Assembly (NCBI GenBank): GCA_944322775.1
Contig: CALUQA010000149.1
Location: 1-8,080, forward strand
Length of the DNA stretch: 8,080 bases
Reading direction: 5' to 3'
Origin: an uncultured Elusimicrobiales bacterium
GTDB taxonomy: Bacteria > Elusimicrobiota > Elusimicrobia > Elusimicrobiales > Elusimicrobiaceae
In this document: positions 4,991 to 8,080 of the stretch, piece after piece
Position numbering within the stretch: position 1 is the stretch's first letter
How the letters are laid out: each line of letters opens with the position of its first letter
The notes under the pieces: generated by a model
Databases searched by the model: none
What the model saw: the letters and a program-made list of their open reading frames with translations, nothing else
Told to the model about the DNA's origin: nothing
Position numbers and translations under genes: made by a program

Positions 4991-6808
4991 ATGTTAAAAC
5001 GTATTTTGCTTACTTTGTGTTTATTGTGTCCGCTGGCACTGCATGCCGCGCTGGATTTAAACGGCATTACCATGACGGCTTCCGTAAACAAAACCAGCCT
5101 TACGATGGAAGACGAACTGGTGCTCACCGTCACTATAGACGGCGCCACGGCTAATGTGTCTCCGCAGCTGCCCAGCCTGCCGGCTTTTAACGTATATGCC
5201 CGCTCTTCTTCCAAGCAAATTGTCAATTTTCATGCCACTACTACGTTTGAATATGTCATGTTGCCGCGCTTCCCGGGCAAAACAACCATAGGGCCTGTTA
5301 CCTTAAGTTACGGCAATAAAATTTATAAAACAGGCCCTATAGACATTACCATTTACCGCACCGGCTCGGCCCCCAAACAAACTGCGGTTGCCTCTAAAAA
5401 GTCGGCCGCTCCGGCCCAAAAAGCCGCGGCCCCTGTTCAGCAGGCTCCGGCCAATATGCCGCCCCTGGAACGGGATTTGTATAATTTGGCCGCCCGCAAC
5501 GGGGATAAAGATTTCTTTATGGTGGCCGCCGTGGACAATAAACGCCCCTATGTAAACCAGACCGCCACCTTGGGGGTGCGCTTTTATTATACGCGCCCGT
5601 TTTTAGACAATGCCCCCTATACGCCGCCCACCATTTCCAACCTGTTTATGGAAGAAATTTCCACCTCCGAAGGACGGCAGAATATTGGCGGCAAAGTTTA
5701 TTTGTATATGGAAAAACGCTACGCCATATCCGGCGTTACCCCCGGCAAAGCAGAAGCGGGGGCCGCTTCCGTGCGTTATATTCCGGCCACCAATTTGGGT
5801 CTTTCCGTGTTTGACCGCATGTTTGCCGCCGTCGGGCAGGAAGCGCAAACCGTGTCTTCCAATGTGGTGCCGCTCACTATTCGCGACGTACCGGCCGCGG
5901 GTCAACCCAAAAGTTTTTACGGGGCCGTGGGCAAAGGCTACACTATTTCCGCCTCGGTAGACAGAACCAAAGTGGAAGTCGGTGAAGCCGTCAATTTGAC
6001 GGTAAACGTCAACGGCCCGGGCAATTTAAAGCCGACGTCCGATTTAAAAATTGCCAATATTGCCGGGTTTAAAATTTATGACGTGGTGTCCAACTCCGGC
6101 ACGGTGCCCAGCAACGGAGCGCTGAAAAGCTATAAAATTTTTAAAACCGTTTTGGTGCCCATGGCTTCCGGCACGTATACCATTCCGGCGTTGAGCTGGT
6201 CTTATTATGACCCGCAGGCAGATGACTACCGCACCATACGCACCAAACCCATTTCCGTTGAGGTTTTCCCCTCTTCCAAGGCAGACACCGGGTTTGATTT
6301 TGGCGCCCATTCCGATTTGGGCGGCGGGTTTAGGCAGCTTGGCCAAGACATACGCTATTTAAAATCAGACGTAAGCCCGGAGCAAACCTCTTTCCTGGCC
6401 GCACTGGCCCGGTGGGATTTGGTGTCTTATTTATTTATTACTCTGCTGGGGCTTTGCGCGGTGTTTGCGCTGCTGGATAAAAAGACATTGGCCGGCAAAC
6501 GCGCCCTTTCCAAAGCCCGGGCTCAACTTAAAAACGCCCAGAGCGAAGAGGCCGTGGCAGAGGCTCTGTCGGTTTATTTGGCCATTCGCTACGGGGTGCA
6601 CACGGCCAGCCTGCCGCTGCGCAACATTTCGGCCGCTCTTAAAAAACGCGGCTGCCCCGAACCTTTGGTCAAACGCTTTGAAACGCTGTGGCAGCGCTTA
6701 GACGCCGCCCGCTTTGCGCCGGTGGATTTGCAGGGAGAAGGCACGGCAGAGCTTTCGCGCCAGGCCGCCGAACTGATGAAAGACATGGATAAAGGAGGCC
6801 GCGCATGA
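4991..6808 (+). CDS. batD: BatD, large periplasmic protein with one membrane anchor
   Basis: This 605-residue protein is of normal BatD length. It has a signal peptide (about 1-19, LHA then A20) and a first beta-sandwich region (about 22-125) opening with the typical ITMTASVNKTSLTMEDELVL pattern. An Ala/Pro/Lys linker (about 128-155) follows, then further beta-rich modules: DFFMVAAVDNKRPYVNQTATL and a later one from about residue 315 with ISASVDRTKVEVGEAVNLTV. These are the repeats of the BatD or oxygen-tolerance family. A single membrane segment lies near 477-495 (LVSYLFITLLGLCAVFALL). A helical cytoplasmic tail of about 105 residues ends the protein. The start follows batC by 1 nt with AAAAGGA at 4976-4982, and the stop overlaps batE as ATGA. 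BatD probably forms much of the periplasmic bulk of the complex; its ligand is unknown. Confidence 0.92.
   Translation: MLKRILLTLCLLCPLALHAALDLNGITMTASVNKTSLTMEDELVLTVTIDGATANVSPQLPSLPAFNVYARSSSKQIVNFHATTTFEYVMLPRFPGKTTIGPVTLSYGNKIYKTGPIDITIYRTGSAPKQTAVASKKSAAPAQKAAAPVQQAPANMPPLERDLYNLAARNGDKDFFMVAAVDNKRPYVNQTATLGVRFYYTRPFLDNAPYTPPTISNLFMEEISTSEGRQNIGGKVYLYMEKRYAISGVTPGKAEAGAASVRYIPATNLGLSVFDRMFAAVGQEAQTVSSNVVPLTIRDVPAAGQPKSFYGAVGKGYTISASVDRTKVEVGEAVNLTVNVNGPGNLKPTSDLKIANIAGFKIYDVVSNSGTVPSNGALKSYKIFKTVLVPMASGTYTIPALSWSYYDPQADDYRTIRTKPISVEVFPSSKADTGFDFGAHSDLGGGFRQLGQDIRYLKSDVSPEQTSFLAALARWDLVSYLFITLLGLCAVFALLDKKTLAGKRALSKARAQLKNAQSEEAVAEALSVYLAIRYGVHTASLPLRNISAALKKRGCPEPLVKRFETLWQRLDAARFAPVDLQGEGTAELSRQAAELMKDMDKGGRA
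5288..5340 (+). repeat. Perfect 12-bp inverted repeat inside batD
   Basis: ATAGGGCCTGTT at 5288-5299 is exactly complementary to AACAGGCCCTAT at 5329-5340, leaving a 29-nt loop (5300-5328). The match stops abruptly on both sides. It encodes the IGPV and TGPI strands of the first BatD domain. There is no T-run afterwards, so it is not a standard terminator. It could form a stable hairpin in the mRNA or be coincidental. Confidence 0.6.
6791..6798 (+). promoter_or_regulatory. Ribosome binding site of batE, inside the end of batD
   Basis: AAAGGAGG ends 6 nt before ATG 6805, and that ATG overlaps the batD stop TGA by the ATGA arrangement. This fixes the batE start and implies translational coupling to batD. 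Confidence 0.85.
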
Positions 6809-7524
6809 AAAAACTGCTCTTGGCTTTAAGTTTATGCTGTTTGTGGTTGTTGCCTGCGGCCGCGGCCGACATGCAAAATGCCGAAGAAATGTACCGCAGC
6901 GGCAAGTTTGCCGCCGCCTTGGGCGAGTATGAAGATTTATTGCAGAACTATCCAAACGACCCACATCTTTATTACAATATAGGAAACTGCTATTTTAAAA
7001 TGGGCAGCCTGGGGCTGGCCGTGGCAAACTATTACCGCGCTTTCCGCCTCTCCCCCAGAGACAAAGACATACGCCATAATCTGGCCATGGCTTTGCAAAA
7101 CAGCGGCGAACGCTTGGTGCCTGCCGGCATGCCGGAAGTGATGCACCGCACGTTTTTTGGTTTGCGCTTAGCCGAACTGAAAGGCTTGGTTTTGCTGAGC
7201 CTTTGGTTATTTTGTTCTTTGGCCTGTGTATGGCTGCTTAAACGCCGCTTTGCTAAAGTGACCTTAAGCGTTTTGGTCATACTTGTTGTGCTGGCAGCGT
7301 GGTACGGCTGGCGGGTGAAAATAGAAAAAGCCCCCCTGGCCGTGGTGGCCGCACCTATTGCCGAGCTGCGCAGCGGCCCGGGCAGCAATTTCCCGGCCAG
7401 TGCCAACATTGGCCAAGGGCACCTGCTTATTGTGCAGGACGCCAAAGACAATTGGTACGACGTAATCGTTAAATCCCAGGGCCTGCAGGGCTGGATAAAC
7501 GCCGACGCCTTGGAAAAAATTTGA
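6805..7524 (+). CDS. batE: BatE, TPR plus SH3b membrane protein
   Basis: This 239-residue protein has a signal peptide (about 1-21) and two TPR-like units (about 23-91: AEEMYRSGKFAAALGEYEDLL, then LYYNIGNCYFKMGSLGLAVANYYRAF). Two close membrane segments follow (about 126-145 and 151-168), joined by the basic turn KRRFAK. The end is a bacterial SH3 domain (about 177-238) with the usual AELRSGPGSNFP opening and LQGWINADALEKI close. The basic turn should be cytoplasmic, which places both the TPRs and the SH3b domain in the periplasm. This is the standard BatE layout. SH3b domains often bind peptidoglycan or peptides, so BatE may tie the complex to the wall, an inference. It is translationally coupled to batD. 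The two Cys at 11-12 lie inside the signal peptide and do not make a proper lipobox. Confidence 0.9.
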   Translation: MKKLLLALSLCCLWLLPAAAADMQNAEEMYRSGKFAAALGEYEDLLQNYPNDPHLYYNIGNCYFKMGSLGLAVANYYRAFRLSPRDKDIRHNLAMALQNSGERLVPAGMPEVMHRTFFGLRLAELKGLVLLSLWLFCSLACVWLLKRRFAKVTLSVLVILVVLAAWYGWRVKIEKAPLAVVAAPIAELRSGPGSNFPASANIGQGHLLIVQDAKDNWYDVIVKSQGLQGWINADALEKI

Positions 7525-7538
7525 AGAACGGAGCCTGT

Positions 7539-8080
7539 ATGTTTATTGAAAAAGAAGCCGACGAATTAATTGCCGCAGTAACCTACGTAAAACAAAACTT
7601 GGGCGCCCAAGTGCAAGAACTGGCCGACCAAATTGTAAAAGCCTTTAAAAACGGAAACCAGGTTATTTTGATGGGCAACGGCGGCAGCGCAGGGGACGCC
7701 CAACACATCGCGGCGGAATTTGTGGGCCGCTTTAAAAAGGAACGCAAATCCTTCCCGGCGTTGGCGCTTAACACCAACACCTCCACCGTCACGGCCGTGG
7801 GCAATGACTATGGCTATGACGTGGTGTTTTCCCGCCAGATAGACGGCTTTGCCCGCAAAGGCGATGTGGTCATTGGTATTTCCACCTCCGGCAACAGCAA
7901 AAACGTACAGCTGGCCCTGGAACTGGCCAAACAGCGCGGCTGCTACACCGCAGCGTTGCTGGGTAAAGACGGCGGCTCCATCAAAGACGTGGTGGACTTG
8001 CCCATTGTGGTCAAATGGCCCAACACGCCGCGCGTGCAGGAATGCCACATTTTTATAGGCCACAGCGTGTGCGATTTGGT
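7539..8080 (+). CDS. gmhA: Phosphoheptose isomerase GmhA (3' partial)
   Basis: The frame is open from ATG 7539 to the right edge, giving 180 complete codons of a protein usually about 190 long, so only the very end is missing. GmhA converts sedoheptulose 7-phosphate to D-glycero-D-manno-heptose 7-phosphate, the first step to ADP-heptose for lipopolysaccharide core; it acts in the cytoplasm as a tetramer. Visible marks are MGNGGSAGDAQHIAAEFVGRF (45-65), the phosphate-binding STSGNS (115-120), and VQECHIFIGH (166-175). H56, E60, Q167 and H175 match the zinc ligands known in GmhA enzymes. A purine run (ACGGAG, 7528-7533) sits 5 nt upstream. It follows batE by 14 nt without a terminator, so it is probably co-transcribed. 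Among SIS-domain proteins the AEFVGRF and NDYGYDVVFSRQ blocks point specifically to GmhA. Confidence 0.94.
   Translation, partial: MFIEKEADELIAAVTYVKQNLGAQVQELADQIVKAFKNGNQVILMGNGGSAGDAQHIAAEFVGRFKKERKSFPALALNTNTSTVTAVGNDYGYDVVFSRQIDGFARKGDVVIGISTSGNSKNVQLALELAKQRGCYTAALLGKDGGSIKDVVDLPIVVKWPNTPRVQECHIFIGHSVCDL

Noticed and set aside
7525..7538. Terminator or new promoter between batE and gmhA
   Set aside because: The 14-nt gap holds only a ribosome binding site; there is no stem-loop with a T-run and no convincing -35/-10 pair nearby.

Overview
The window lies inside one long, tightly packed plus-strand gene cluster of the Bat (Bacteroides aerotolerance) type. In order it holds the 3' end of a MoxR-family AAA+ ATPase, a DUF58/VWA protein, a BatX-like membrane protein (BatD-like N-terminus, DUF4381-like C-terminus), BatA, BatB, BatC, BatD and BatE. 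The start of gmhA (sedoheptulose-7-phosphate isomerase) follows and runs off the right edge. Junctions are short or overlapping: 23 nt, ATGA overlap, abutting, 1 nt, 9 nt, 1 nt, ATGA overlap, 14 nt. No terminator or convincing promoter separates any pair, so this reads as a single transcription unit whose promoter lies left of the window. No gene-free stretch exceeds 23 nt, and I see no RNA genes, mobile elements or CRISPR.

Organism: signal peptides, periplasmic domains and gmhA (heptose for lipopolysaccharide) indicate a diderm Gram-negative bacterium. GC looks close to 50 percent, with A/T-rich runs of Lys, Phe and Leu codons. The gene order and style would suit an Elusimicrobiota-like gut bacterium. 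That placement is an impression with low confidence; Bacteroidota and several other phyla also carry complete bat loci.

How the genes fit together: MoxR ATPases are thought to act as chaperones for VWA proteins. Three VWA modules are encoded here (DUF58, BatA, BatB), each with the metal-site motif DxSxS. BatX and BatD contribute large extracytoplasmic beta-rich domains. BatC and BatE contribute periplasmic TPRs, and BatE adds a C-terminal SH3b domain. Together they suggest an inner-membrane assembly facing the periplasm and linked to envelope integrity or stress survival. Its biochemical job is not established in any organism.

The main anomaly is an in-frame TAA at 559-561 in the DUF58 gene. 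It falls just before the VWA domain, at a place where relatives usually have an acidic residue, and the frame is otherwise open from 334 to 1230. It could be a nonsense mutation, a sequencing or strain-level variant, or a genuine split into two polypeptides with restart at ATG 577. Other points of note are a BatA with about 55 extra N-terminal residues forming two predicted membrane segments, a perfect 12-bp inverted repeat inside batD, and gmhA attached to the end of the operon.
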